In this document: in pieces, positions 16,901-25,204 of the stretch
Layout: each line of letters begins with the position of its first letter
Numbering within the stretch: position 1 is the stretch's first letter
Source: a virus
DNA: 64,000 nt
Strand: one strand, 5' to 3'
IMG/VR virus record: IMGVR_UViG_3300046170_000211
Span: 1-64,000 of that record
The notes under the pieces: generated by a model
The model's input: the letters and a program-made list of their open reading frames with translations, nothing else
The model's database searches: none
What the model was told of the DNA's origin: nothing
Translations under genes and position numbers: made by a program

Positions 16901-19900
16901 CTAAGTTGTATGCTTTAACTTCTATAGAATCTAACATTTTTTCTATTTGTCTAGATTTTGATTTAATAAAATTTTGTGTCTTTACATCTAAATATAATTG
17001 GTCAGGACTTCTTTTCCCTGCTTCTCTAAAAAACGAAAATACATTATCTATTTTTTTAAGATTAGCTTTTAGCGGGTCAGCACTGTTTACTTCAAACATT
17101 CTCCAATCTTTAAAATCAGGAAGTTGTTTTATCAATCCGGGTTTCGCGCCCATAGCTGCAACAGCAGCTCTTGTAATTATGTCTTTGCCTAAAAAGTCTG
17201 CAAATATTTTAGTACCACCTGCAACGCCTTGACTTACTTCTCTTAGTCCTGGAACTCCTACTTCTAGTTTTCCTGCTGAACTAAATGGTGCTTTTAATGT
17301 ACCGCTTGCTAGATAAGATAATGGTTTAACTGCTAATTCATTTCCTAATTGTAATGTTTTACCGCCTACAAAAGCAGTAGGTTTAAGCAAACCGAACTTT
17401 GTAGCCAACCATAAAGGTGGGCCCACTAATGGAAACAAACCACCTATAATTGCGCCGTCCGCACCAAAACGTAATCTGTTTTTAAAATTAACTAAAGCTA
17501 GCTCTTTACCATTTAAACCTTCTGTGTCCTCATAATTATACCCTAAAGTATTATCAAACAACAACGGATCATCTTTAAAAGCTGCTGATACGGTGTTGTA
17601 TGGCCCACCTGCAATAAAATCAGTGCCACCAAAAACTGCCGCTGATGTACCAACACGTTTTGCAACGTTTGATATTTTTGCGCCTAACAATGCTTTACCA
17701 GTTAAACTGTACGTTGGTGTTGCAAATAAATTTACACCCAAAGTAGCTTTTAAAGCTCGTCTAAACCAATTTACAGCTTTAAATACAGCGCCTCCAGGTA
17801 TACCAAATTCAACTCCTATTGCTCCTATTTCTCCTAAAAATGTTTCTGGTTCTGAAAAACGCCCATCTTCTATCATTTTGTCGTAACGTTCTTTTACTTT
17901 AGCAGTTGCCTGTGTTCCAAAACCTAAGTCAACCATATTTGCAAAAAGGTCAGCGATGTTATAGCTAAGACGAAATGCTCCTGTTTCTTGTGCCCTGTTT
18001 AGTTCGTCAACAAGAGAGGTGTATGTTTGTTCGTCAGGTGTTTTACCAACTCCTGAATTGAGATAATTCCACACACCATAAATAGCGGGAAACTCTTCTT
18101 TCATAGATATATCATTTTCAGTGCCTTTACGTACCGAGTTGTATGCATCTTCAAAAAGTTCCAAAGCACTTACTTGAGGTTCCACATACTGTCGGCCAAA
18201 GTATTTAAGTAACGGACTTTCTGTAACTAACTTGTAGCCATCTTTTATTGGTTTAAACTCTAAAGGCCTGTCACTTTTGTTTATAATATCACGTGTGTCT
18301 TTTAAGATATCATCTACCGTTATATTTGTCGCACCTGCAAACCCCTCTATTGTATCTGATAAAGCTCCATCAAGATAATATGCGTATAAATCTTTTATGT
18401 CTTTTTGAACGTTTTTAAAATCTTCTTTTCTTTTTTCTTCATCATCACCAACTACTCCTGGTGTTTTAAAACCTTCTCTGTTTATAGGAGGGCCGCCTTC
18501 TGCGTTTCCAGTGTTGGTTTTTGGAGCTAAATCATCAAGCATAGTAAAACTACCATCAGCGTTTCTTGGTATCTTGTATGCATAGCCTGCTTTGTTTGCT
18601 TCTTTTACGAGATCCATACCATATTTTTCTTTAAACAACTTACGTTCGGCTTTTGTATAATACTTTGTAACCTCGCTAGGTTTCATTATTTCTGCAAGAT
18701 ATGGTTTAGCATTAATTGTTTTACCATTTACTTTTATGTTTCTTTTAACAATTGCATTGTGAGCATCTATATATTCGTCAAGACTAATATTTCCTTTTAA
18801 CCACGATGAATTTTTTGTACCCAAAGCACCTTGCAAAGATCCAAGTGCTTTATTAAGCTCGTTGTCAATAAGTATGACAAAGTTACCATACGAGTCTAAA
18901 TTATTTTTACCTGTTGTTCTAATTCCAGCAAACTCATGAATTGAATCGTTTGTTGTATTGTTTTTATAAAAACGTCTTTCTATCGTAGCTCTTTTACCAT
19001 TTGCTCTTGGTAGCACATTATCGGCTTGTGTAATATAAATATTTCTTTCAGCCACACCGTAATGAGAAAACCAACTACCTTGAGATGCTTTTTCATTTAT
19101 ATCTTTTATAAGTCGTTTAGCTAGTTTTTTATCTTTTGGAAAATTTACAGTAAAAGGATTAACTAGATCATAGTTTGTTGGTAAAATAATATCTTCACCG
19201 TTTATGTAATCTATTATTCTATTGATTCTATTTCCAGCTTCTGAAGACGTAAGACCAGGTGTGCCTGGCACATGATCGTCAAACATCGCTGCATTTAATT
19301 CATCTAGGCTTGGAACTTTCCCGTCTTTTGTTATCATTTTGTTAAGTTTGGAGTTTCTTGTCAAAACAGCTACGTCGTTTGCCATGGGAGTGGTCATTAA
19401 CTTTCCATTTAAAAAACGATTATGAAGTTTTTTTATTTTTTTAATGTCTTCTGGTTTAATATCTTTAAACACATAAGCTACGTCCGGCACGCCCTTAAGC
19501 TCATATTTTCCACCCTTTAAAGTCGTGGCATTCAGAGGAGTAGCGGGTGGAAGTTCTATTTTTTTAACATTTAAAATTTTCATGATCTCCTGTGCAATTG
19601 TATTTCTTATATCAGATGGTTGTATTATGTCACCCCTTCCCAACAGCCTAAGATCGTCTAATACTCCTGGAAGTTTTTTTTCAAATACAGCTCTTATTTC
19701 TGGCTCACTAAGACCGTTAAGCTTATTTTTTTGTTTCATATAAGTATTAAGTTTTTTTAAATTATAAACAGTAGAGTTTTTAGTTTTTAAGTCTAAACCA
19801 TCAAAACCACGATCAGATGATTTTATTGCATTAAATCTAAAAACAGGAGGAAGGTTAAGTTCATCATTCATTACCTGTTTATACAAAGCTAATAATTCTT

Positions 19901-20924
19901 CGTCTTCCTTAGTAGCTGTTCTAAATCCTAGCCTAGGGCCTTGATTTTGTCCGCCTGATCCGCCTGATCCGCCACTACCTCTGGTTAAATGTAATCGTAA
20001 AAGATCTTCGCCTGCAACTTTACCTTTTGTTAAGTTTAGCGCCTTTCCTTCAGATAAAAGAATGTCAGCTTGTTCGAGAGTTATTTTTTTTGTTTCTACA
20101 GCCGAGTCAATAATCTTTTCCATTGGACTTAAATTTTCCCTCTCCAAAGCTCTTTGTCTGCGACTTGTATATCTTTTTTGTCTTTCAATTAACTCTTCTA
20201 TAGTGTCATCAAAGTTTTTAACAACATCTGCACCGACTCCTGACGTTGGTTTAGGTAAAACTCCACGTGTGGCAGAAAAACTAGTGTCACCATATTTTAT
20301 ATCACTTGCTAAATCACCTCCAAATTTAGTCGCACTTTTTGCTCCTTGGATTCCTTTTTTAACACCATATTTTCCAAGAGCTCCTGCTAATCCAATTCCT
20401 CCTACAACAGCATAAGGGGCCTCTAGTAAACCAAACGCATTTCCTATTGGATTAGAGCCTACTCTAGCTATTCTTTCTTCAAAAGCTTTTTGTTGTTCTG
20501 GGTACACTGCTTGATTGGCAGAAGTTAGTACATATTGAATTCGACCATTTCGTTTGTTTCGAACTGGTCTGTTGTAATAAATTTCAGAAGTATATTTATC
20601 AACAAAAAAATCGTCAGAAGGATCTTTTGTATTCTCTCCTTCAACTTGTTGTATATCTCTAGGAGTTGTTCCACCCATCAAAAGAGCAGAACTTAAAAAA
20701 TTAATAGGTTCTGAAAAATATTTACCACCTATTCTGTCAGCTTTTTCCTGATCTGTAAGATACATTTCTTTTGGAATAAACGTACCTAATCCTTTTCTAT
20801 TTTGTATGTCTGCTTGACTACCAAAATAATCATCTGATTTGTATATGTCTAATGGATTAATTGCTTTCCCACTTGCGTTTGTAAAAGTAGGTGGTAAACC
20901 TTTCTCGTTTTTAGTGTCGGACAT
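13965..20924 (-). CDS. Giant virion protein (2319 aa), probable internal/ejection protein
   Basis: 2319 residues. Mostly charged helices, with Gly/Ala-rich hydrophobic patches near residues 160-185, 1040-1070 and 1150-1175, a GGSGGSGG linker near 330, and a NAEGGPPINREG stretch related to the GGRVG motif of its neighbours. The C-terminus is Pro-rich. In podoviruses one very large protein next to ejection proteins is usually carried in the capsid and injected with the DNA. No transglycosylase, protease or polymerase signature was recognised, so the enzymatic content is unknown. Length and position are the main evidence. Confidence 0.7.
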   Translation of the reverse strand: MSDTKNEKGLPPTFTNASGKAINPLDIYKSDDYFGSQADIQNRKGLGTFIPKEMYLTDQEKADRIGGKYFSEPINFLSSALLMGGTTPRDIQQVEGENTKDPSDDFFVDKYTSEIYYNRPVRNKRNGRIQYVLTSANQAVYPEQQKAFEERIARVGSNPIGNAFGLLEAPYAVVGGIGLAGALGKYGVKKGIQGAKSATKFGGDLASDIKYGDTSFSATRGVLPKPTSGVGADVVKNFDDTIEELIERQKRYTSRRQRALERENLSPMEKIIDSAVETKKITLEQADILLSEGKALNLTKGKVAGEDLLRLHLTRGSGGSGGSGGQNQGPRLGFRTATKEDEELLALYKQVMNDELNLPPVFRFNAIKSSDRGFDGLDLKTKNSTVYNLKKLNTYMKQKNKLNGLSEPEIRAVFEKKLPGVLDDLRLLGRGDIIQPSDIRNTIAQEIMKILNVKKIELPPATPLNATTLKGGKYELKGVPDVAYVFKDIKPEDIKKIKKLHNRFLNGKLMTTPMANDVAVLTRNSKLNKMITKDGKVPSLDELNAAMFDDHVPGTPGLTSSEAGNRINRIIDYINGEDIILPTNYDLVNPFTVNFPKDKKLAKRLIKDINEKASQGSWFSHYGVAERNIYITQADNVLPRANGKRATIERRFYKNNTTNDSIHEFAGIRTTGKNNLDSYGNFVILIDNELNKALGSLQGALGTKNSSWLKGNISLDEYIDAHNAIVKRNIKVNGKTINAKPYLAEIMKPSEVTKYYTKAERKLFKEKYGMDLVKEANKAGYAYKIPRNADGSFTMLDDLAPKTNTGNAEGGPPINREGFKTPGVVGDDEEKRKEDFKNVQKDIKDLYAYYLDGALSDTIEGFAGATNITVDDILKDTRDIINKSDRPLEFKPIKDGYKLVTESPLLKYFGRQYVEPQVSALELFEDAYNSVRKGTENDISMKEEFPAIYGVWNYLNSGVGKTPDEQTYTSLVDELNRAQETGAFRLSYNIADLFANMVDLGFGTQATAKVKERYDKMIEDGRFSEPETFLGEIGAIGVEFGIPGGAVFKAVNWFRRALKATLGVNLFATPTYSLTGKALLGAKISNVAKRVGTSAAVFGGTDFIAGGPYNTVSAAFKDDPLLFDNTLGYNYEDTEGLNGKELALVNFKNRLRFGADGAIIGGLFPLVGPPLWLATKFGLLKPTAFVGGKTLQLGNELAVKPLSYLASGTLKAPFSSAGKLEVGVPGLREVSQGVAGGTKIFADFLGKDIITRAAVAAMGAKPGLIKQLPDFKDWRMFEVNSADPLKANLKKIDNVFSFFREAGKRSPDQLYLDVKTQNFIKSKSRQIEKMLDSIEVKAYNLANGFLKKYNTSKTSPAGQDYLLDQVLSYIKGQIKLSDLPKELQTMAKELSKEFDSVRNFYKDVLPDESGLKQFLTSNLKSYIRQSFGIFTNPQFKVNDNLKEKAIDFVVDRIRNNESLVQLAIKGSTENTDVAIRNFARQQVDDLLATVKTEGFDPIIQLQKIAKDNLKLDDLVIQTGEELPNVIKKLLGEEQGLRSSVMQTTSSLVTQAANLKNYDRIGELLLQQGRLFASRDEAIRAGVVNPVVVGRVPGLGLLESGITNLYGSKEVTGMLRGSLGQLDKFMESSIYQSMIAYKAGVQTGKTVLSPATQTRNFGSAAAFVLNNGWIGGTASVADAFKITLDDIFGAGKVLNEEDLINNIARKSELGVIDENIVASELSAVLQDIKTGKVGTFGQIASIADNSKLMKTATRLYSGGDNVWKWYGHEYLKSQLKGAFKNVDEVKKIVKDDFGITEFNPKNMYEAVEEYSAMLVRELMPTYSKVPPMIQAIRKIPFIGNFVSFPAEIIRTSFATSALAMKHIASDNATLRAMGYRSLMGQAATLWALNEGARGLGYAMTNITPEQIRTYKDEFAPDYMKFSDLVPISNRDKETGTFKVFDMSRYNPYDLISSTVNNLIVRATDPKTKLDPARVETDVLSEYFNASGPLLDLLNGTLFGLSIGTEGVYEALTGKTKTGSSVWSDSDTVLEKFDKGIMHIANKNEPGVVSSAQRIYSAFAGDVSGTGQPLRVRDEMFKLFGGSTVTVDVPGSFAYKISEFQNTFKDSKVSEGWYSTKNYQNRGPGQLVREYNEMNEEAFRQQYKFYRAVKSAIDSGLMTERQVKEALKDRKIPSSTIRKILRGEFKALSWGEGGLKSRYEKIKNANPDMRFNKTDFIPSSALRRAQRKWDRIKFEDFEITDKEGGPLLPMSKEKPFVPYSKNTQDLPVPPIPDTGTPVVQPNQIAQGTGNAVNPQTGLTDAQSVYLSPTEKLYYQRNKGTV

Positions 20925-22199
20925 TTAAGCCACCTGTGCTGGTAATTGTAAATCCGTGTTATATTTTTGGTTAAATTGTGCAATGTCTTCTTGTGTTTCT
21001 AAGTTTGCAAAATCAAGCAATGCTGCCTCACTTGTTGCAAGTAATTTAATAACACTGTCAGTTACTTCTTGAGGAAGCCGAGCACGTAGTTCTTCAAATG
21101 TCAATCCAACAGAATCAGGTTGTGTTTGTGTTTGTTGTGCCATCATTGGATCGCCGCCTTGTTGTAATCCAACACGGCCGCCTTCTGCATTGTTTTCTCG
21201 GCTAGTTCCTGGAGGAACAAATACATTTTCAAGTCCCCATTCAACAAAAGAATCAGCTATTACTTTATTTCTTATTTCTAAATAACTCATGTTTGCAAAC
21301 GCTGGATCTTTGCTTTCTTGAATTCGTGTAATAATATCATCAACCGAATTTAAAAACCTTTCGTCAGTTAGTAATTCTATTTTACCTTCGGCTACAGCTT
21401 TTGTAATTGCGCCGTATAAATTGAATTTTAAATCAGCTTCTAAATCTTTATACTCTTGAGAATCAGGATCTAAATTTTTCATTAGTGATCTAATTTTTTT
21501 AGCTTCTTGACTAACAAATTGTTTTTCAAACTGTGGCACACTAAGTTTTCTATCTAGAAGTTCCATATCTAACTCATGTTTATAATCTGCTTGGTCACGA
21601 GCTTCTCTACTGCTTCTCTCAAACGTATAGTCGTCTGTTATAGCTGCAATTTTTCTATCTTGTATTTTTTCTAAATCTTTTTTGTATTGAGATTCTCGAT
21701 CAGCGTATCTTTTAGATAGGTCTCTGCCTGCAGAAGCTAGAGCCGGTGACGCTGACTGAAGAGCTCCACCTAAACCTGAACCTCCAATATTAGGAGCACC
21801 CATAATTTCAGCTCCCATTGAAGCAAGTCTTAAATAGTCTGAAGTTGTAAGACCTCTTTTGTATTCAGGTGTATCAAAATACCCCTGCTCGGATAAAAAG
21901 TCATAAAGTCTTGGATCATTTTGAATAGCAGTAGTAGGATCTATTTCTGTACCTGTTGAGGTAGGCATCATAACATTTGAGTCAGTTAAAAAGTTTCCTC
22001 CACCTCTCGCTTCCATCTCCCTTATTCTATCATTCTCTTCTTTGTCTGCTATTGCTTGTTTTGCTATTTGGTCAACAGAACCTCCTGGATAAAAACCTTG
22101 TCTAACAGTTCCACCACCTGCAAAGCCAGATACAATACCATTGTTGCGAGAAGAAACTTTACCTCCTCTTCTAAACATTGGTCTTCTTAATGATCTCAT
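20925..22199 (-). CDS. Virion-associated protein with GGRVG motif
   Basis: 424 residues, beginning MRSLRRPMFRRGGK, a basic N-terminus seen in marine phage structural genes. The central part is helical (residues about 170-300, KDLEKIQDRKIAAITDDYTF). Around residue 337-347 stands NAEGGRVGLQQGG, shared with other virion proteins here. It lies between the giant protein and an Ala/Gln-rich ejection-type protein, so an internal or ejected protein is likely. The function is not recognised. Confidence 0.6.
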   Translation of the reverse strand: MRSLRRPMFRRGGKVSSRNNGIVSGFAGGGTVRQGFYPGGSVDQIAKQAIADKEENDRIREMEARGGGNFLTDSNVMMPTSTGTEIDPTTAIQNDPRLYDFLSEQGYFDTPEYKRGLTTSDYLRLASMGAEIMGAPNIGGSGLGGALQSASPALASAGRDLSKRYADRESQYKKDLEKIQDRKIAAITDDYTFERSSREARDQADYKHELDMELLDRKLSVPQFEKQFVSQEAKKIRSLMKNLDPDSQEYKDLEADLKFNLYGAITKAVAEGKIELLTDERFLNSVDDIITRIQESKDPAFANMSYLEIRNKVIADSFVEWGLENVFVPPGTSRENNAEGGRVGLQQGGDPMMAQQTQTQPDSVGLTFEELRARLPQEVTDSVIKLLATSEAALLDFANLETQEDIAQFNQKYNTDLQLPAQVA

Positions 22200-23380
22200 T
22201 ATGTTGTCCCTTGATTATTTCCACCAAACATTCCACCAGCTCCTAATAAACCTAGGATACCTATTCCGCCACCTAGTAGTGTTTGTGCTGTAGATGGATC
22301 AGGTGTTGATTGGAATCTTGTTTGTGCTTGACTTCCTTGTGCTTGTCCTAACATTTGTCCTAAGAACCCTGCCGCTTGTTGTGGTGCGTAAGCTTTAGCC
22401 TCGATCCCCGATCTCATTGCATCTAACATAGCTTGGTTGTACAATGTTTGTTTGTCGCCCATTTGTGTCAATGCATTAATTTGATTTCCTAAACCAGCCA
22501 TTTGGTAATTACCCATATCCATTTGACTAGCTGCAGCTCCACCTAAATTAGCTAGTTGGTTTTGTAATGCTGCTTGTTGTGCATTTGCTAAACTTAATTG
22601 TCCTTGTGCAGCAGTTCCATATAAAGAAACATTTTGACCAGCTTGATCCATAGCTGCTGAGCCTAAACCCATTTGTTGATTGTATGCTTGATTAGCTAGT
22701 TCATTCGCTTGTCCAAAACCTTTTTGTCTTAAGTCAGCTAACGTTGCAGCCATACCTCTTGCACCTTGTCCAAGAAGCTCTCCTTCAGCTACACCAAAAC
22801 GTCCGCCACCAAAAGCATTACCTGCACTAGCTCCAAGATTAGCTCTTTGTTTTGCTAGTTCTGATTGGTAGTCAGCCATTGTTGAATCAATAACTTCTTG
22901 TTGATACGGTGACATAAATTGTTTGTATGCATTAGGTCCAGTATATCCTGATGCTGCAGCTAAATAAGGATCACTTGCACCTTGACCAGCCTTTGCTGCA
23001 AGCTGTGCTGCATCAAAAGCAGAACCAGCGTTTGCAATAGCCCCGGCGCCCGGTCCTGGCTTTGCTTGTCCTGTTACAGGATCATAAATTAAATCTTCAG
23101 CGGCACCAGTAAGATTGCCCGCTTGGTCTAAATACTGTTGATAACCACCAAGACCACCAGCTAAATTTCTCGCTGCAATTGTATAACCAGATTCAGGTGC
23201 AACAAAACCGGCTCCTGTAAAAGAAGAAGGGTCTACGTAAAAAGGGGAAGATGTAATATCTGAGTAACCTGGATTAGGTGACCCATCTGGCATAAATGGA
23301 TTGGCAAAATAACTACCAAACTGTTCTCCCATTCCGGTTACATAAGGTGCTGGTAATATTTTTGTAGTTGTAGTTGCCAT
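22199..23380 (-). CDS. Ala/Gln-rich internal (ejection-type) virion protein
   Basis: 393 residues. After a Gly/Ser-rich first part comes YKQFMSPYQQEVIDSTMADY, an opening found in podovirus internal proteins, then a long helical Ala/Gln/Leu region (residues about 180-320) and a C-terminal Gly-rich hydrophobic stretch (LLGGGIGILGLLGAGGMFGG) that could enter a membrane. This composition fits a protein that leaves the capsid and helps DNA cross the envelope. It is coupled by one-base overlaps to both neighbours. Confidence 0.65.
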   Translation of the reverse strand: MATTTTKILPAPYVTGMGEQFGSYFANPFMPDGSPNPGYSDITSSPFYVDPSSFTGAGFVAPESGYTIAARNLAGGLGGYQQYLDQAGNLTGAAEDLIYDPVTGQAKPGPGAGAIANAGSAFDAAQLAAKAGQGASDPYLAAASGYTGPNAYKQFMSPYQQEVIDSTMADYQSELAKQRANLGASAGNAFGGGRFGVAEGELLGQGARGMAATLADLRQKGFGQANELANQAYNQQMGLGSAAMDQAGQNVSLYGTAAQGQLSLANAQQAALQNQLANLGGAAASQMDMGNYQMAGLGNQINALTQMGDKQTLYNQAMLDAMRSGIEAKAYAPQQAAGFLGQMLGQAQGSQAQTRFQSTPDPSTAQTLLGGGIGILGLLGAGGMFGGNNQGTT

Positions 23381-24441
23381 TATGCTACTGCCTCCATTTG
23401 ATCCATTAACTCATACATTTTCTGTGCTGCTTCTCTAGGGTTTCCTGATCCACCTGTCATTTTATCAAACCCTTTCATAGCGTCAGCTGTTAGTACAAAT
23501 TCATTTTTTGACAACATAGCAGGTACGTCATCAGCTTTTTCTTCAATACCTTGAGATACAAAAATACCATCACGGCCATCTAATTGCATACCTTGTGGCA
23601 TGCCAGGAGCCGCTGCGATAATACCTGTATCACCGCCCATATTATATCCTACTCGACCACCGTTTGCCAACAAATGTTTGTATTTATTATATTTGTCAGT
23701 AATAAAAGGATCGGGTGATTTACTTTCACTATAATCATATCCTGTAAAACCTTTATATTTACTAAACCATTCAGTCCAAATTTTTCCTTCTTCTCGTTCA
23801 TCTTTAATACGAGCTTTTTTAAGCTCCTCAGCCATTGGTTTCATTTGCGTAAATGTTGTTATACTTCCTATAGTTGCTATGGAATCCTCAAAATTACCAA
23901 AACCTGGTAATAGTTTACCACTAGCAGAATCAAAAAATTCTGAACCTTTTCCTATCAATCTGTCTCCAAATTTAAGACCTTCTGATGCAGTTCCTACAAG
24001 ATCATCATACTGTGCCTGATCTATAATTCCTTTATCTAACTGTTCTCCTAATTGAGTTTCTGCGTCACCAAACTTTTCAAGTCTTTTAAATCTGTTTGTA
24101 GGTTCAGGCACTGAAGGTTTAGCATTCATAAAAGCATCCATAAAAGTGCTTCCACCTTTACTTACAGGTCCGTCATTAAAACTACCTAGGCCTGCCTTTA
24201 AACGATCGTCAAGAGTTGTACCTTCAAACCCCGATGCACGATTAGCTAGAAACGTTCCGGCTGCAGTATAAGGATCAAGCTTGCCTCCATGCATTTTCAT
24301 AGAACCAAGTTGACCTATAGCCATAGAAGCAAAAGGACCTAGTGGTCCTGCAAAGGCCATAGCTGCTGGACCTAAAAAAGGAGCAATCTCCTTTGGTACT
24401 AACGCGTCACCTATTTTATCTAAAATTTTACTTAGTCCCAT
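23380..24441 (-). CDS. Virion protein with GGRVG motif and 'VPAMLS-NEFVL' tail domain
   Basis: 353 residues. Residues 259-270 read LANGGRVGYNMGG. A C-terminal module DDVPAMLSKNEFVLTADAM (about 304-322) matches a short domain frequent at the end of phage tail and internal proteins. The N-terminal part is hydrophobic and Gly/Ala-rich (FLGPAAMAFAGPLGPFASMA). A structural role in the tail or inner core is inferred from the module and the neighbours. Confidence 0.6.
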   Translation of the reverse strand: MGLSKILDKIGDALVPKEIAPFLGPAAMAFAGPLGPFASMAIGQLGSMKMHGGKLDPYTAAGTFLANRASGFEGTTLDDRLKAGLGSFNDGPVSKGGSTFMDAFMNAKPSVPEPTNRFKRLEKFGDAETQLGEQLDKGIIDQAQYDDLVGTASEGLKFGDRLIGKGSEFFDSASGKLLPGFGNFEDSIATIGSITTFTQMKPMAEELKKARIKDEREEGKIWTEWFSKYKGFTGYDYSESKSPDPFITDKYNKYKHLLANGGRVGYNMGGDTGIIAAAPGMPQGMQLDGRDGIFVSQGIEEKADDVPAMLSKNEFVLTADAMKGFDKMTGGSGNPREAAQKMYELMDQMEAVA

Positions 24442-24684
24442 TTATTCTCCGGTTCCAGATCCCAATGGTATCTGAATTACTTTTACACGAATATCTTTGG
24501 CTTTGTGAACTGACCATGGTTGGCCACACTCGGAGCAGGTGCCTGTTGCCTGTTCTTCAGAATCTACCTCATTCCCGCAGTTTTTGCAATAGATTCGTTG
24601 ATGTACCTCAGGCTGTAGAACAGGTACTTTTTTACCCTCTATCTGCTGATGTCCTATAATTTTAGCGTCTTGTATTTTTTTCAT
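24442..24684 (-). CDS. Zinc-ribbon protein in the virion block
   Basis: 80 residues with CKNCGNEV and CSECGQPW, a two-knuckle zinc ribbon (about 33-58), flanked by strands. It ends one base before the next virion gene. Role unknown; possible assembly factor or minor virion component. Confidence 0.6.
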   Translation of the reverse strand: MKKIQDAKIIGHQQIEGKKVPVLQPEVHQRIYCKNCGNEVDSEEQATGTCSECGQPWSVHKAKDIRVKVIQIPLGSGTGE

Positions 24685-25040
24685 TATGTTATCTCCAATA
24701 CTGAAACAATTATATCTAGCGCGCCCCCTGAACTTGCTGTAGCTTTAATAATGTCGCTATCCTCCAATACTAAAGTTTGATCTAGTATTTCTACTGAAGT
24801 ATTAGCAGCAATAGATAAAAGATTTGTAATTTTAATATCCGCACCAACACTAGCGTCTGTATTTACTATTGTTATTGTAACCGCTCCTGCAGAGTCATTA
24901 CACACACGAATAGATTTTACCAATGCTTGCACCGGTTTTTGTGGTGGAACTGTGGTAGCATTAGCAGTTGGAACTGTATAAATAGTTGTTTGACCTGTAG
25001 TTGATAAAGTTAAACTTCTATTTTTATAAATATCACTCAT
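24684..25040 (-). CDS. Small beta-rich virion protein
   Basis: 118 residues from the ATG at 25040, which overlaps the previous stop as ATGA; a TTG start 12 bases earlier is less likely. It begins MSDIYKNRSLTLSTTGQT and consists of alternating strands (TTIYTVPTAN, AVTITIVNTDASVGADI, SVEILDQTLVLEDSDIIKA). This pattern belongs to small phage decoration or tail-surface proteins. The exact position in the virion is unknown. Confidence 0.6.
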   Translation of the reverse strand: MSDIYKNRSLTLSTTGQTTIYTVPTANATTVPPQKPVQALVKSIRVCNDSAGAVTITIVNTDASVGADIKITNLLSIAANTSVEILDQTLVLEDSDIIKATASSGGALDIIVSVLEIT

Positions 25041-25204
25041 TTTAAAAACCAAGTCCTTGCTGTTAATTCTTCACGTAAATCTTGTTGATAGGTAAAGTTT
25101 AATTGCTGTATGATGTTTTCTAATTCACGAATAAGAATATCCTGTTGCTGTCTATCAAACTTATCTTGTGGCAACGGTAATCTTGTAACGTTAATTCTAG
25201 CCAT
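25037..25204 (-). CDS. Small conserved phage protein (55 aa)
   Basis: An ATG at 25204 opens 55 codons ending TGA at 25037. It begins MARINVTRLPLPQDKFDR and continues as a Gln/Leu-rich helix (LIRELENIIQQLN). This opening is familiar from cyanophage- and pelagiphage-type structural operons. It is coupled on both sides: its ATG touches the stop of the 611-residue gene and its stop overlaps the next ATG. Confidence 0.7.
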   Translation of the reverse strand: MARINVTRLPLPQDKFDRQQQDILIRELENIIQQLNFTYQQDLREELTARTWFLK